A stretch of DNA of 64,000 nt from Arenibacter sp. P308M17 (GTDB lineage Bacteria; Bacteroidota; Bacteroidia; Flavobacteriales; Flavobacteriaceae): contig NZ_QVON01000002.1 in the NCBI RefSeq assembly GCF_003426735.1, positions 248,001 to 312,000 on the forward strand, given 5' to 3'. A model generated the notes under the pieces. It did no database searches and was not told the origin of the DNA. It worked only from the letters and a program-made list of their open reading frames with translations. This document shows positions 37,830 to 46,806 of this stretch, piece after piece (position 1 is the stretch's first letter; each line of letters opens with the position of its first letter). The translations under genes and the position numbers were made by a program.

Positions 37830-39023
37830 ATGAAAAATGCATTATTATTTACTTGGGTCGCTTGCACCTTTCTGGCCACCACAACTATGTTTTCCCAAGT
37901 ATTTGGAAAACTGGGACACGATTTGCCCATAATCGATTTAGATGGGGAAAACCAATTACAGGTTGTAGTGGACAGGGAACAGGGACAATATCTTGGGCAC
38001 CCGACCACTGTCCTATTGAAGGACGGGAAAACCATCATCTGCGTATATCCCAAGGGCCATGGGAAAGGTGGGATTGTTATGAAGAAATCAACAGATGGGG
38101 GGAAAACCTGGTCGCAACGTTTAAAGACTCCTGAGAGCTGGGCCACTAGCAAGGAAGTCCCCACTATCTATCCTACTACCGATGCTAAGGGAAAAGATAG
38201 ACTGATCCTATTTAGTGGGGCCCAACACCGTTTTGATGAAGCCATACGAATGTCGGTATCAGAGGATAATGGTGAGACCTGGAGCGAGTTGAAGGCCATT
38301 GGCGATTACAAAGGAATCGTAGCTATGGCAGATTGCATTCCCTTAAAAGATGCCGGACATTATTTGGCCACTTTCCATACACAAGGTCCTGAAAATACCA
38401 TGATCTTATATCAGGTAGAAAGTTGGGATGGCGGGCTTACCTGGGGAGAACCAAAAGAAATGTATAGGGCTTCCAGCCACCATCTTTGTGAGGCAGGCTT
38501 GATCTATAGCCCTGATAAAAGTGAAATTGCCATGTTATTACGTGAGAACGCCAGAAATTATAATAGTCAGATAATGTTCAGTTCCGATGAAGGAAAAACT
38601 TGGAGCAAACCCAAACCGATGCCAGGATCGCTCAATGGTGATAGGCATCAGGGAATATATATGCCCGATGGAAGATTGTTGATACAATTTAGGGATAATA
38701 CACCTAGAAATAGGCCTGGAAACGAGATGAGTCCCACCGAAGGGGACTGGGTTGGATGGGTAGGCAGCTGGAATGATCTAAAAAATGGACATGAAGGCCA
38801 GTTTCGAATACGCTTTAAAGACAATACAAAAGGCTGGGATTCCACCTATCCGGCAGCGGAACTATTAGCTGATGGTACTTTGGTCTGCACTACATACGGG
38901 CATTGGAACAAGGAAGAACAGCCTTATATCCTGTCCTTTAGATTCAAAACGGATCTGTTGAACCATAAATTGAATGGGCAAAGGAAAAACTCATTGGCCA
39001 AAATTCAAAATATCATGAAATAG
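37830..39023 (+). CDS. BNR/sialidase-family protein lacking the RIP motif
   Basis: Secreted six-bladed propeller-like protein, 397 aa with a signal peptide (LLFTWVACTFLATTTMFSQ) and no lipobox. Asp-box repeats are visible: STDGGKTW, SEDNGETW, WDGGLTW and SSDEGKTW. The Arg-Ile-Pro motif of classical GH33 sialidases is missing near the N-terminus, so activity may be on another sugar acid or linkage, or not hydrolytic. It sits within the sialic acid locus between SusD and a classical sialidase. Confidence 0.75.
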   Translation: MKNALLFTWVACTFLATTTMFSQVFGKLGHDLPIIDLDGENQLQVVVDREQGQYLGHPTTVLLKDGKTIICVYPKGHGKGGIVMKKSTDGGKTWSQRLKTPESWATSKEVPTIYPTTDAKGKDRLILFSGAQHRFDEAIRMSVSEDNGETWSELKAIGDYKGIVAMADCIPLKDAGHYLATFHTQGPENTMILYQVESWDGGLTWGEPKEMYRASSHHLCEAGLIYSPDKSEIAMLLRENARNYNSQIMFSSDEGKTWSKPKPMPGSLNGDRHQGIYMPDGRLLIQFRDNTPRNRPGNEMSPTEGDWVGWVGSWNDLKNGHEGQFRIRFKDNTKGWDSTYPAAELLADGTLVCTTYGHWNKEEQPYILSFRFKTDLLNHKLNGQRKNSLAKIQNIMK

Positions 39024-39283
39024 ACCAATTATTGTAACCGGCATTTGGAGCGGTTGTTGTTAAATGGTAATGATACCAAGTGAATTGTTAAAATTTTCAA
39101 CACAGTACCGTAAATTATATCTTGCCGTTAAACAGGTCATTTTGGGAGGTAGACCTGGGTATAAAAAATTGAGTTGAGTTAGATTAGTTTGTTTAATTGA
39201 AGCAGGGGGGAACCGCTGCTTCAATTCTATGTGACTGAAATTGCCAAAGGACTTCCCAAACTAAAAATAATCCTAATTAAACA
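39024..39283. promoter_or_regulatory. Gap with an 11-bp perfect hairpin between sialidase genes
   Basis: AATTGAAGCAG (39195-39205) pairs perfectly with CTGCTTCAATT (39216-39226) around a 10-base loop. No T-run follows, so it may stabilise or process the mRNA rather than terminate it. The gap is 260 bp, large for an operon, so an internal promoter is possible, but none is clear. Confidence 0.45.
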
Positions 39284-40957
39284 ATGATATTGATGAAACA
39301 AAAAAATACAACTTCGGTATTGAAAATGATGTTACTGTTGCTATTTGTAATCCCATGGGGTTGTAAGGACAAAGTGGAGATTAGCGAAAGACTTACAGCC
39401 ATAACCTTTAACTACCCAGTACTAAAAGGTAAAGTAGACAATCCCATTTTAAGGATACAATTGAATGATGGGAAGGAAGGAGAAATAGTGAATGCCATTC
39501 AAGTATCCACTGAAAACACAAAACAGGAAAACCTTAAGAATATTCGGGTCTATTATACCGAGAATGATTCTGTATTCAGTAATAAGAGGTTATTCGGCCT
39601 GGCGGAAAAACCAAAAAAGACCTCGCTAATCAATGGAAATCAAAGCTTAAAACCAGGAACCAACTATTTCTGGGTCTCCTATGAACTGGCAGATAGTGTT
39701 GACCTGACCAACAAGGTACATGCAAATATTGATTATGTTAACCTCGGGGAACAAAAACTTGGAGTATCAAATAATGCGGAAACTAAGGCTTTACGCCTTG
39801 GAGTAGCAGTAAGGCAACACCAGGACGACAATGTACATACCTACCGAATTCCAGGTCTGACCACTACCAAAGAAGGTACCTTATTGGCGGTTTATGATGT
39901 ACGTAGGGAATCCGGAAGGGACTTACAGGGACATATGGATATTGGAGTTAGTAGATCCACAGATGGAGGTAATTCCTGGGAACCAATGCGCATAGCTTTG
40001 GATATGGGCCAATGGGGCGGATTGCCAGAAAAATTCAATGGGGTTAGTGATGCAAACATTCTGGTGGACGAACAAACGGGCACCATATTCGTTGCAGGAT
40101 TATGGATGCACGGTGTAATCAATGCGGAAGGCGTTTGGCAGGAAAACTTGGGCGAGGAGAGCAAGGAATGGAACCATCAGTGGAGAACCAAAGGTTCCCA
40201 ACCGGGTTTTGGCGTTAAACAGACCAGTCAATTTCTGATTACCAAAAGCACGGATGATGGCAGGACCTGGAGTGAACCCATCAATTTGACCAAGATGTGC
40301 AAAGACCCAAAATGGTGGTTATGGGCACCTGCGCCAGGACATGGAATAACCCTGAAAGACGGTACTTTGGTAATCCCGACCCAAGGTAGGGATGAAAACG
40401 GATTGCCGTTTTCCAACATAACCTATAGTAAGGATGGAGGGGAAACATGGACTACAAGTAATCCCGCATCCCATAATACTACCGAATGTATGGCCGTTGA
40501 ACTCTCCGATGGGGCAATTATGCTGAACATCAGGGACAATCGGAATGGCGAGAACAAATCGGAAACCAATGGCCGCGCCATTATGGTAACAAATGATCTG
40601 GGGAATACTTGGACAGAACATCCCACCTCCCATGGTGCACTTATTGAGCCTAGGTGCATGGCCAGCATTCATCGGCATGATTATACGGATAGTACAGGGA
40701 CTTCAAAAAGTATTTTGCTGTTTTCCAACCCTAATTCCAAGTACAAGAGAATCAAACAGACCATCAAAGTCAGTTTGGATGATGGCAAATCCTGGCCCAA
40801 GGAATATTGGATGGAGCTGGACGAAGGAAGGGGAGCCGGATATTCCTGTATCACCTCTATTGATAATGACCATATTGGAATTCTTTATGAAGGGAGTCAG
40901 GCCCATATGACCTTTCAAAAGATCAACATCAATGAATTAATTAAAAGGCATGACTAA
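39284..40957 (+). CDS. Exo-alpha-sialidase (GH33), lipoprotein
   Basis: Hydrolyses terminal sialic acids from glycans; 557 aa. A lipobox (FVIPWGC) predicts outer-membrane lipoprotein location. Residues about 30-165 form an N-terminal beta-rich domain as in Bacteroides sialidases. The catalytic propeller starts at YRIP (R188) and has five Asp-boxes (STDGGNSW, STDDGRTW, SKDGGETW, TNDLGNTW, SLDDGKSW). An alternative start at 39293 gives a shorter signal. Its stop codon overlaps the next gene by 8 bp (ATGACTAA), indicating tight coupling with the symporter. Confidence 0.92.
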   Translation: MILMKQKNTTSVLKMMLLLLFVIPWGCKDKVEISERLTAITFNYPVLKGKVDNPILRIQLNDGKEGEIVNAIQVSTENTKQENLKNIRVYYTENDSVFSNKRLFGLAEKPKKTSLINGNQSLKPGTNYFWVSYELADSVDLTNKVHANIDYVNLGEQKLGVSNNAETKALRLGVAVRQHQDDNVHTYRIPGLTTTKEGTLLAVYDVRRESGRDLQGHMDIGVSRSTDGGNSWEPMRIALDMGQWGGLPEKFNGVSDANILVDEQTGTIFVAGLWMHGVINAEGVWQENLGEESKEWNHQWRTKGSQPGFGVKQTSQFLITKSTDDGRTWSEPINLTKMCKDPKWWLWAPAPGHGITLKDGTLVIPTQGRDENGLPFSNITYSKDGGETWTTSNPASHNTTECMAVELSDGAIMLNIRDNRNGENKSETNGRAIMVTNDLGNTWTEHPTSHGALIEPRCMASIHRHDYTDSTGTSKSILLFSNPNSKYKRIKQTIKVSLDDGKSWPKEYWMELDEGRGAGYSCITSIDNDHIGILYEGSQAHMTFQKININELIKRHD

Positions 40958-43628
40958 AAAAGTCTTTTTGGATACTAATAAATATAATACGTTTTCGAGT
41001 ATATTATTAATTGTTGTACTCTGTTTAGTTTGTTTAAAGGTTAATTCACAGGATGGCTATTTAGAGTATGGCCATCTTCCAGACCTGCCCCCTAGTATAG
41101 GGCAAAATATCCAACCAGGTCTTGCAGGTCCATATACAGGGGTGGATGACGATGTATTGATTGTAGCGGGAGGTGCCAATTTTCCGGATAGATTGCCCTG
41201 GGAAGGCGGTATCAAGGCCTACTATGATGGAATTTTTATACTTAAGAAAAAAACCGACGGCACATTTCAATGGGAAATAGCTACCACTAAATTGCCTTTT
41301 GCCGCTGGGTATGGGGGAGCAATTTCTACAAATAATGGTTTGCTATGCTTTGGCGGGAACACATCGGACAAAAATATATCGGATAGCTGGTTTATAGATT
41401 ACATTCCAGAAACAGGGGAAACAAAAATAAATAAAGGACCTAGATTACCAGTTCCTCTGACCAATTTTGCCTTTGCCAAAGTTGATCATGCCATTTATGT
41501 TGCGGGTGGAATTTCCAAATTTGGAGGTCCGTCCACCACCAGTTTTTATAGACTGTCCCTAGTAGGGGAGGATCCACGGGACTGGAAATGGGAATTACTG
41601 CCATCTTGGGAAGGTGGGCCAAGGGCCTTTTCGGTAGGTGTGGGCCAAAGCAACGGTTTGGAGAATTGCTTTTATCTTTTTTCAGGGAGGAATATAAGTC
41701 CTCAAGGAGATTGGACGATACTTTCCGATGCCCATGTTTTTAACCCAACTACCCATAAATGGCAGGTCATTTCAAATGGAACGGACCAAGAATTTAAGGT
41801 AATGGCCGGCACGGCCTTTCCGCTTGGTGCCAGTTCCATCATTTTTACTTCCGGATCTGATGGTGATCTGGCCGTGAAGGAAATCGGCATCAAGAAAAGA
41901 TTGGAACAATTGGAAAACCAATTGTTAAATAGGGAAGATGTGGGTGAAATGTTGAATTTGGCCAAAATGGAAATGACCGATCACTTGAACAACCACCCGG
42001 GATTTGGAAATGAAATATACGGGTTCAATACCATTTCCAAAGAATTTTATAGGGTAGGGGAGACACCACAAACCGGTCAGGTAACAACCACTGCTGTTCG
42101 CTGGGGAGAGGATATTGTAGTGCCATCAGGAGAGATCAGGCCAGGGGTAAGAACGCCAGGAGTAATGAAAATCAAGATTAACAAGGATGCCAAACACCTA
42201 GGTACATTGGATGTTTTGGTCATTGCCCTATATTTTCTTATTCTGGCCTGGATGGGCTATTTTTTTTCCAAACGCCAAAAGAACACTGAGGATTATTTTA
42301 AAGGTGGTGGCCGTATCCCTTGGTGGGCAGCGGGATTAAGTATTTTTGGGACCGCTTTAAGCGCCATAACCTTTATGGCCGTGCCGGCAAAGACCTTTGC
42401 TACGGATTGGTCGTATTTTATGCTCAATATGACCATTTTTTTGGTAGCGCCGGTCATCGTGTTCTGGTTTATCCCTTTTTTTAGAAAACTCAATGTTACT
42501 ACAGCATATGAATTTTTAGAGTCCCGTTTCAACCTTACCATTAGGCTGTTGGGCAGTATGTCCTTTATCTTGTTCCAAATTGGTCGTATGGGAGTAGTAA
42601 TGTTCCTGCCCTCCATAGCGTTGAACGTAGTTACCGGAATAGACATTTTTATCTGTATTTCACTAATGGGAGTGGTCAGTATGATCTATACCATTTACGG
42701 TGGAATAGAAGCGGTGATCTGGACAGATGTTGTTCAGGTCATAGTACTATTGGGTGGTGCCATCCTGTCTTTATTTTTAATGATATCTTCCATTGAAGGA
42801 GGAATTTCCGGCATCTACGAAACGGCCAGGGCACATGATAAATTCAATATAATTGATCTGGATCTGTCCTTGGAGCGACCTACAGTATGGGTGATGATAA
42901 TAGGGGGGATCTTTGCCAATATCACCACCTACGGCTCGGATCAGACCATGGTACAGCGTTACTTGACGACCAAAACACAAAGGGAAGCCCAAAAAAGTGT
43001 TTGGACCAATGCTGTTTTAACCATACCGGCTACATTGATATTCTTTTTTGTGGGTACCACCTTATTCGCGTTTTTTAAGAATTATCCTTTGCAGCTCAAT
43101 CCCACTTTTGAAAATAATGATGCCATTTTTCCATGGTATGTAGTTTCGCAGTTGCCTACAGGTGTTTCAGGATTGTTGATAGCGGCCATATTTGCGGCGG
43201 CCATGAGCAGTTTGAGCAGTAGTATGAATTCGGCAGCGACTTCCTATGCTACCGATATTCATTTTCGATTTGGATGGAATAAGGAGACCAATGAATTGAA
43301 ATTGGCGAGAATGGCTACTTTGATCATCGGAATTATCGGGACACTTTTTGCGATCATGATGGCAACCATGGATGTAAAATCCCTATGGGACGAATTTCAA
43401 AAGGTACTGGGTCTGGTGATAGGAAGTTTGGGTGGTGTTTTTTTACTGGGAATATTTACAAAAAAGGCAAATTCAAAAGGTGTTCTGATCGGTATAACTG
43501 TGAGTATCCTTATACAGGTGCTAGTAGGAATTACAGCTCCGGTTCATTTATTATTGTACTCCGCTACTGGGGTGGTTTCATGTTTTTTGGTGGGATATGC
43601 CGCTAGTTTGTTATTCAGAAAAAAATAA
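40950..43628 (+). CDS. Fusion of NanM-like mutarotase and sodium:solute symporter
   Basis: One 892-aa chain with two functions. A signal/anchor helix (ILLIVVLCLVCLKVNSQ) leads into a periplasmic Kelch propeller (about 30-405, with VLIVAGGANFPDRLPWEGG as in cyclically permuted mutarotases and NanM), which would convert alpha- to beta-N-acetylneuraminate. From about residue 418 an SSS-family transporter follows (LGTLDVLVIALYFLILAWMG, then DYFKGGGRIPWWAAGLSIFG), with about 13 helices and AAMSSLSSSMNS near the end. Substrate epimerisation and Na+-driven import would thus be physically linked. It overlaps the sialidase gene by 8 bp and ends the operon. Confidence 0.88.
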   Translation: MTKKVFLDTNKYNTFSSILLIVVLCLVCLKVNSQDGYLEYGHLPDLPPSIGQNIQPGLAGPYTGVDDDVLIVAGGANFPDRLPWEGGIKAYYDGIFILKKKTDGTFQWEIATTKLPFAAGYGGAISTNNGLLCFGGNTSDKNISDSWFIDYIPETGETKINKGPRLPVPLTNFAFAKVDHAIYVAGGISKFGGPSTTSFYRLSLVGEDPRDWKWELLPSWEGGPRAFSVGVGQSNGLENCFYLFSGRNISPQGDWTILSDAHVFNPTTHKWQVISNGTDQEFKVMAGTAFPLGASSIIFTSGSDGDLAVKEIGIKKRLEQLENQLLNREDVGEMLNLAKMEMTDHLNNHPGFGNEIYGFNTISKEFYRVGETPQTGQVTTTAVRWGEDIVVPSGEIRPGVRTPGVMKIKINKDAKHLGTLDVLVIALYFLILAWMGYFFSKRQKNTEDYFKGGGRIPWWAAGLSIFGTALSAITFMAVPAKTFATDWSYFMLNMTIFLVAPVIVFWFIPFFRKLNVTTAYEFLESRFNLTIRLLGSMSFILFQIGRMGVVMFLPSIALNVVTGIDIFICISLMGVVSMIYTIYGGIEAVIWTDVVQVIVLLGGAILSLFLMISSIEGGISGIYETARAHDKFNIIDLDLSLERPTVWVMIIGGIFANITTYGSDQTMVQRYLTTKTQREAQKSVWTNAVLTIPATLIFFFVGTTLFAFFKNYPLQLNPTFENNDAIFPWYVVSQLPTGVSGLLIAAIFAAAMSSLSSSMNSAATSYATDIHFRFGWNKETNELKLARMATLIIGIIGTLFAIMMATMDVKSLWDEFQKVLGLVIGSLGGVFLLGIFTKKANSKGVLIGITVSILIQVLVGITAPVHLLLYSATGVVSCFLVGYAASLLFRKK

Positions 43629-43725
43629 TTGCTCCATAGATGCAGTACCCTTTAATGGTGTGTATAAAACGATTTGAAATACATGCTGATCTCCTTGGGC
43701 ACCTATGGAATCAGGGACAAAGGCC

Positions 43726-43944
43726 CTAATCCAACAATGGTTGTATATAAAATCCTTTCTCCTGTATGATGTCGATAACCTCTTTTTCCTTTAATTCAGT
43801 CGTAGCCTCAATTCTAAGTATATTGTCTATATCCTCAAGGTCTACGGACCATTTAATAATATCGGAGTGATGGTTCAATATGGGTTTAATGGACTTCACT
43901 TTTCCCTTCGATTTTATATCTGTCTGAAATATTAGTACTACCAT
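43726..43944 (-). CDS. Small HMA-like protein without metal-binding cysteines
   Basis: A 72-aa protein with the beta-alpha-beta-beta-alpha-beta pattern of heavy-metal-associated domains (VVLIFQTDI, WSVDLEDIDNILRIEAT, KEVIDIIQEKGFYIQPL). The CxxC loop is absent and no Cys exists in the chain, so copper binding is unlikely. It is the last gene of a minus-strand unit of three genes (sigma factor, membrane protein, this). Function unknown. Confidence 0.6.
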   Translation of the reverse strand: MVVLIFQTDIKSKGKVKSIKPILNHHSDIIKWSVDLEDIDNILRIEATTELKEKEVIDIIQEKGFYIQPLLD

Positions 43945-43958
43945 AATAATAAATTGTG

Positions 43959-44381
43959 TTATTCCAAATCTGGTTGTTTGCTGTTATCCTGCCTAGAATG
44001 GGTTTGCCTACTTAAATAGTCCTTGAAATGTTGATCTCCCTCTTCCTTCCAAAATTTATCGTAGTGCTTCCACTTTGAAAAATCGGTTCTGGATTCATTT
44101 TTACAGGTCCTATTGGAATGCTTGGACGATCTTTTCTTTCCGCCACCGCTACCGCCACATCCCCCAAGAAGTATCTTTAAAAGAATGAAGAGTCCAACTG
44201 CCTGCCAGTAAGTAATTGGGGGCAAGCCAAATATATCCGGCATTAACCAGTTCCATAACCACATTAAAACAAAACCGAACAATATGGCCAATCCTACTAT
44301 GGCAATGGTCCCAAGAATTATCATACCAATAATTTTGATGGGCGATTTCTTTCTGAATTTATGGGTAAAAAAATTTGTCAT
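43959..44381 (-). CDS. Small membrane protein with Gly/Cys-rich linker
   Basis: Family not recognised. A 140-aa protein with two membrane helices (IIGMIILGTIAIVGLAILFG and YWQAVGLFILLKILLGG), then GGCGGSGGGKKRSS and a charged, hydrophilic cytosolic tail (WKHYDKFWKEEGDQHFKDYL). It sits between an ECF sigma gene (18 bp apart) and the HMA-like gene (14 bp apart), so it could be a membrane regulator like an anti-sigma factor, though it lacks recognised anti-sigma motifs. Such heavily charged tails also occur in small envelope-stress proteins. Confidence 0.6.
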   Translation of the reverse strand: MTNFFTHKFRKKSPIKIIGMIILGTIAIVGLAILFGFVLMWLWNWLMPDIFGLPPITYWQAVGLFILLKILLGGCGGSGGGKKRSSKHSNRTCKNESRTDFSKWKHYDKFWKEEGDQHFKDYLSRQTHSRQDNSKQPDLE

Positions 44382-44399
44382 GGTTTAATGATATTAAGT

Positions 44400-44924
44400 T
44401 TATCTATTTATTTTCTGTTCAATTTTAGTGTATAATATGCCAAGTGCCCTATGCCTTCTGGACATCAATGTACCAATGGAAATGCCGGTTTCCTTCGAAA
44501 TTTCCTTGTACGTAAACCCATCAAAGTCGATCGCGATGATAATGTCCTTGTACGCAGGCTTAAGTTCACCTATACATTCTTTTAATAACAAAACTGTTTC
44601 CTCGGAGGAATAGCTATTGGCCGTTTGATGGAGCACATCTACCAGATCCAACAGATCATTATCAATAGTAACGGAAGAGCTATTTTTCTTGGTACGCATT
44701 ACATCGATAATTCTGTTCCTTATAGAGGTATAGACAAAACCGGCCACATTATTTATAGGGGCGTACCTATCCGCCCCTGAAAATAATTTTAAGGCAACAT
44801 CCTGGATAATATCCTCAGCGTCACGGTTGGCAGTATCACTTATTTTTGTACCCACATACCGTTTGAGAGCGTCATATTCCCGTCCGAAAAAATCTCTTAG
44901 TTTTTTACTGTTTTCCGATTCCAA
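44400..44924 (-). CDS. ECF-type RNA polymerase sigma factor
   Basis: 174 aa. Region 2 is visible at about 15-85 (REYDALKRYVGTKI, ending NNVAGFVYTSIRNRIIDVMR) and region 4 at about 115-170 with an HTH (YKEISKETGISIGTLMSRRH). It directs transcription in response to an envelope or metal signal. It leads a three-gene operon with a small membrane protein and an HMA-like protein, which is a typical layout for an ECF factor with its regulator. Confidence 0.92.
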   Translation of the reverse strand: MESENSKKLRDFFGREYDALKRYVGTKISDTANRDAEDIIQDVALKLFSGADRYAPINNVAGFVYTSIRNRIIDVMRTKKNSSSVTIDNDLLDLVDVLHQTANSYSSEETVLLLKECIGELKPAYKDIIIAIDFDGFTYKEISKETGISIGTLMSRRHRALGILYTKIEQKINR

Positions 44925-45048
44925 ATTTGGTTATGCCCTTTTAAAGGTGTCTTTATTTTATAAGACGAATAAACTTTAATTTATTGCATTATTGGTCTTT
45001 ATTTTTTGAAAAAAAGTGGAATTTAATTTTGCAGCGATCTAAATGCCC

Positions 45049-45225
45049 CTAAAACCTTACCCTTTCCTCTATGTGCCTCTTTTCCGATAAATAATAAGGT
45101 CCGTTGACCACAAGGCCCCAAAGGGAAAAAAAGGCTACGTTCAGCGTAACGGGTACACGATCTATAATGGGGATGGATTTCCCATCTACAAAGGTACCGT
45201 CCTTAAGGATCGATCGGTTTTTCAT
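45049..45225 (-). pseudogene. Possible decayed gene fragment (58 codons)
   Basis: A reading frame from ATG 45225 to TAG 45049 has coding-like composition (RSILKDGTFVDGKSIPIID, then VAFFSLWGLVVNGPYYL), with an in-frame stop two codons before the ATG. It looks like the C-terminal part of a once longer protein. No family recognised. It may equally be a true small protein. Confidence 0.3.
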
Positions 45226-45284
45226 CTCCAGGGTCTAAAGCCAAAATACAATAAAACATTACTTCATATTCCATAAGTGACCTA

Positions 45285-45487
45285 ATGGTTGAGCGAGAAC
45301 CTCTTTCAAAAGGGTTTTATTTGTTGGGGATTATTAGCGTTATTTTACTTTCCAAGGAACGGCTTTAGGAATCGTTATTTTGTACTCTGGATCTTATACA
45401 CGGGCAGCAGCAGACACATTTGTAGAAAACCAATTGACTTCTATTTCTATCAAACCCAAATCTGCTGGCAAAAATGAGGGAGAATAA
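45285..45487 (+). pseudogene. Frameshifted membrane-protein remnant
   Basis: From ATG 45285 the frame reads a hydrophobic segment (FYLLGIISVILLSK), then hits a stop. A shift near 45355 gives GTALGIVILYSGSYTRAAAD and a polar tail to a TAA at 45485-45487. The two halves read as one plausible protein broken by one indel. Neighbouring DNA (44925-45048, 45488-45667) holds nothing I recognise. Confidence 0.3.
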
Positions 45488-45667
45488 TAATTTAACTTCA
45501 TTCCCCAATTATAATTTGTACAGCAAGAAGGTATTCGCTCAGTTTCATAACCAATATTATGTGTTTAATAGACCTAAAATGTTTTTAGGGCAATTTTCAT
45601 AGCTATTCCGTCAATCAAATCCAGTATCATCGGATAATTTCGATTTATAATTAAAAATTATAGAATT

Positions 45668-46030
45668 ATGAAAATGACATTAAGTATAATAAGTTTGGTA
45701 TTCTTGGTAATATCCACTTCATGTAGCAAAGATAATGATCCATCAGATGATAATCTTTTCGTTGGCACCTACAACGGAACGGTGAGTTATTCAAACCCAG
45801 ATGACGGCACCGAAATTTCGACTGATGATGGTAGGGTAACTTTGGTCAAGGTAGGTGATGCCTACAATTTTGATTTTTCGGATGGTATTCCCAGTTTGAA
45901 CGGAATAGAAATGGAAAAAAATGAAAATGTATTTATCAGCTCCGATGGTGCAATTAAAATTGATGAGGGCACCTTATTGATTGCCTACTCCAGTGAGAAC
46001 GAAACTTGGGGGGCAAATTGCGACAGATAA
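45668..46030 (+). CDS. Small lipoprotein of unknown function
   Basis: 120 aa with a lipoprotein signal (LSIISLVFLVISTSC, Cys at about 18) followed by an acidic, Gly/Asp-rich beta-like domain (DNLFVGTYNGTVSYSNPDDG). The chain resembles small Bacteroidota lipoproteins that measure 110-150 aa. It is closed by a strong 26-bp palindromic hairpin. No function can be assigned. Confidence 0.7.
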   Translation: MKMTLSIISLVFLVISTSCSKDNDPSDDNLFVGTYNGTVSYSNPDDGTEISTDDGRVTLVKVGDAYNFDFSDGIPSLNGIEMEKNENVFISSDGAIKIDEGTLLIAYSSENETWGANCDR

Positions 46031-46054
46031 TTGTAAAATAGATTCACAATTTAA

Positions 46055-46080
46055 AGGGCCGCTTCATATGAAGCGGCCCT
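46055..46080. terminator. Palindromic hairpin, probable terminator
   Basis: A perfect 26-bp palindrome, AGGGCCGCTTCA / TGAAGCGGCCCT, 24 bp after the lipoprotein stop. The T-tract is poor (ATTGGTTT), so termination is inferred from the strong stem. It could serve both strands. Confidence 0.65.
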
Positions 46081-46328
46081 ATTGGTTTATAAACTTATTG
46101 AGTATCCAATTTTATTTAAAAGAAAGAGATTTTAATATATGATTGTACTGGTTCATAGTTTCAAACAATGTGGGAGTATTTTAGATGTTGGCACACTGCT
46201 TTTTGGCCAAGAACTTTGGTGAAAATTTGGTAGCAAGATGCGTTTCCTTTTTTAAACCGACTAATACATACAATTTTTTCAAAAACCCGGGATAACCGAT
46301 GGATTGTTTAATTGTCAATTTTGAATTT

Positions 46329-46802
46329 TTAAGGTAAAATGAAAGGTCGATATTCGAATATATAAGTAATTCTATCCTGTTGTACTAATTGATTTCCATC
46401 AATAGAAGTTGGAGCTCCATATTCTAAATGGTAATCGATAATTAGATAATCCCGCTGTTCATCTTTCTTCACGTCAATTTTTTCAACAGAGAGCAGATCT
46501 TCAGTTATGTTACTTCCAAACCAACGCGGGTTTTCCCTATATTTCCATGTAACATACAAATATTGTTCTCCAAGAATATGCCGCCCATTACCTTTTAATG
46601 CCACTTCATATGCTTTTTCATTCCCATATAAAACAGACATGGTTTCTAAGTTTGGATTAATAGCGGTCGTAATTACTTTTAAATCCCTTGAATCAAAGAT
46701 TAACCTGTCCGAAGTGGTTTCCACTTTACTATTCCTGCCACAAGCTGTTAAGTACAGCGTTGAGAGAATAATTAAACTAAATTTTTTAATGGCTTTTTTC
46801 AT
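46329..46802 (-). CDS. Small lipoprotein downstream of P460 remnant
   Basis: 157 aa. Signal and lipobox are FSLIILSTLYLTAC (Cys at 21). The mature part is beta-rich with the motifs VSVLYGNE and YLYVTWKYRENPRWFGSNI. I do not recognise the family. It starts 4 bp after the cytochrome P460 gene stop, so the two formed an operon, and it may act with the heme protein in the envelope. Confidence 0.65.
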   Translation of the reverse strand: MKKAIKKFSLIILSTLYLTACGRNSKVETTSDRLIFDSRDLKVITTAINPNLETMSVLYGNEKAYEVALKGNGRHILGEQYLYVTWKYRENPRWFGSNITEDLLSVEKIDVKKDEQRDYLIIDYHLEYGAPTSIDGNQLVQQDRITYIFEYRPFILP

Positions 46803-46806
46803 AAGA

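Noticed and set aside
45289-45477. Plus-strand ORF of 62 codons (rich in Phe, Cys, Tyr, Trp)
   Set aside because: The other frames at this place (45285-45487 with one shift) give a far more protein-like sequence; this one is probably a shadow.
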